Positions 62,626-64,000 of a stretch of 64,000 nucleotides of DNA are shown here, in pieces. The translations under genes and the position numbers were made by a program. Below the pieces are notes generated by a model that did not search any database, was not told the DNA's origin, and saw only the letters and a program-made list of their open reading frames with translations. Every line of letters begins with the position of its first letter. Position 1 is the first letter of the stretch. Source of the DNA: Struthio camelus (Eukaryota > Chordata > Aves > Struthioniformes > Struthionidae); the NCBI RefSeq assembly GCF_040807025.1, contig NC_090945.1:73295088-73359087 (forward strand), given 5' to 3'.

Positions 62626-64000
62626 TAATCAAAATGCAAGTGGCAGATGGAAAAAAAAAAATGCTAGACACACACTTGCCACTGTCAGGACTTTCAGTCG
62701 CTTTCAGGACTGCCTGGATTCCCCCCAGCTGTTGTTAGAAAACAGTTTTGGGTATTAAGAGCCTCTGTTAAGCTGGAGTGGGTGAGGGAAGAGAAATTTT
62801 CACAACACAACAACTCACAAACATCTCTAACAGCAGCTATAATTTGGTTTAAAAAAAAAAAAAACAAAAACCTTAACTTCAAGTAAATAATTTTTCTTCT
62901 CCTTTTTCTGCAAACATTAAACCACAGACTTGTAAAGAGGGAAAAAACAATAGCTCTCAGCAAAGGCAGCCCCCGGTCCCACATCAGAGTTCAACTGAGA
63001 AATTACTCGTGTTTGCTTGGGGCAACATGCCTCAGCCAGCAACACAGACCGGAAATAAAATATGCACCCTGCTCTTCTCTGACAGAAGGGGAATCAAAAA
63101 CATTGTAAGCTGAGATTTTTCAGAAGCACTAAACTGGAATTAATTCTTCTCCTATCAAGATTTGGCCAATAGTGAACATTTCTGAAAATTACTTCCCCGA
63201 GTTTTACTCTCAGACACAATTAAAGAGTAGGACAGGTGGAGGAATTACACCATCTACCTTACCTTACCTTTCTTAACGCCAGCCTACCTTGCCACATTGG
63301 CTGTTTCTCCTTTCACCCACACATCCCTGCTCTGGGGTACTGCAAGTCACTTCTCTACCGTGCCCTTTTCGCCCAGGTTCCAGGGAAGTACAAAAAACAT
63401 TTTTTGTAGATGCCAGTGATTTTTGCTGCATTCTTTCACAAAGCCTAATTACTATCAGGATTTTTGGGGACAGGAACGTGAATAACAGGACAGAAGTAGA
63501 TGATAAATGGAGTAGGACAAGAACTGAGCTGGCATTAATCCTTTCATTGGCTCCTATCATTTAGAATTTCTAAAACAAACCAGAAAAAGTACCAACGCGC
63601 TTTGTAAGAAAACAGAAGTGCTGCGCTGAGACCTGGAGCAAACAGCCAGCTTCAGCCAAGCCCCTCTCTCTGCAAGGGTAGGACTTATCTCAACCGTATC
63701 TATTCAAATATTAAGCTTCTAGTTTAACAGCTATCTAGGCTCCTTCTATAACCAATGGAAGGAGAAAGACTTCTGCACAGCATAATTCACCTCCTTAAAA
63801 AAGTGCCCAGAAATCTCACTCCCTCCCTGTCACCTTTGATCTTCTAGCACTCCTAGGTCAGGATGTTCATAACCAAAGGATATTCGAATGTTGCCTGGTG
63901 GCACAACTTAAAATTCATCTGGAAACCTCAAAGAAGTTCAGCTGGCTCACATAGCCTTGTCCTCTCAACTTTCTCCCCAAAAGAGTGATAAATCCGTTCT

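Larger units (their letters stand above)
60980..64000 (-). other. EVC2 intron upstream of first visible exon, incomplete
   Basis: At least 3 kb without an exon. It contains two perfect hairpins, a CR1-like fragment at 62.5 kb and an unidentified GC-richer patch at 61750-62110. The upstream half of EVC2 should lie to the right of the window. Confidence 0.7.

Noticed and set aside
62374..62628. 84-codon plus-strand open frame
   Set aside because: Overlaps and derives from the CR1-like fragment.
1..64000. CRISPR arrays, tRNA or rRNA genes, endogenous viral genes
   Set aside because: No regularly spaced direct repeats, no cloverleaf or rRNA core recognised by eye, and no retroviral gag/pol/env-like frame seen. 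A profile search (tRNAscan, Infernal, RepeatMasker) would be decisive.

Overview
The window is vertebrate nuclear DNA, most likely from a bird. It is AT-rich and shows no bacterial-style gene packing. It carries short GT-AG split exons, two CR1 LINE 3' tails of the kind common in birds, and older amniote CR1/L3-like and MIR-like remnants. Crocodilians or turtles also carry CR1 and are not excluded.

One gene is supported. Twelve exons on the minus strand, from 60979 down to 24916, encode the C-terminal 820 residues of EVC2 (limbin), the ciliary transmembrane partner of EVC in Hedgehog signalling. The exons join without any frameshift or premature stop: 2463 nt, or 821 codons including the stop. 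The assignment rests on recalled similarity to human EVC2, exon after exon and in the same order. If the gene has the human layout (22 exons, about 1300 residues), these would be the last 12 exons; that numbering is inference. The signal or transmembrane region and the first half of the protein should lie beyond 64000.

Layout. 1-23.9 kb: no coding exon recognised. It holds scattered poly(A)-like hexamers near the left edge, a short templated duplication near 6.8 kb, MIR-like and CR1-like fossils, a pure 148-bp GGGAGA array at 18.4 kb and a CR1 tail at 17.8 kb. 23.9-25.2 kb: EVC2 3' UTR and terminal exon. 25.2-61 kb: the other eleven exons and their introns (0.5 to 7.5 kb), with further CR1 and MIR fossils and small tandem duplications. 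61-64 kb: intron upstream of the first visible exon, with a CR1 fragment and two near-perfect hairpins.

The encoded segment is almost entirely charged, helix-forming coiled coil and ends in a basic tail. In mammals the C-terminal W peptide tethers the EVC-EVC2 complex to the EvC zone at the cilium base through EFCAB7/IQCE. Points of interest are a GC-AG intron forced by the reading frame, two tandem 3' splice sites, a possible intronic polyadenylation isoform lacking the W peptide, and an insertion with a 33-bp flanking duplication. I see no sign of a novel gene system, CRISPR array, virus or RNA gene.
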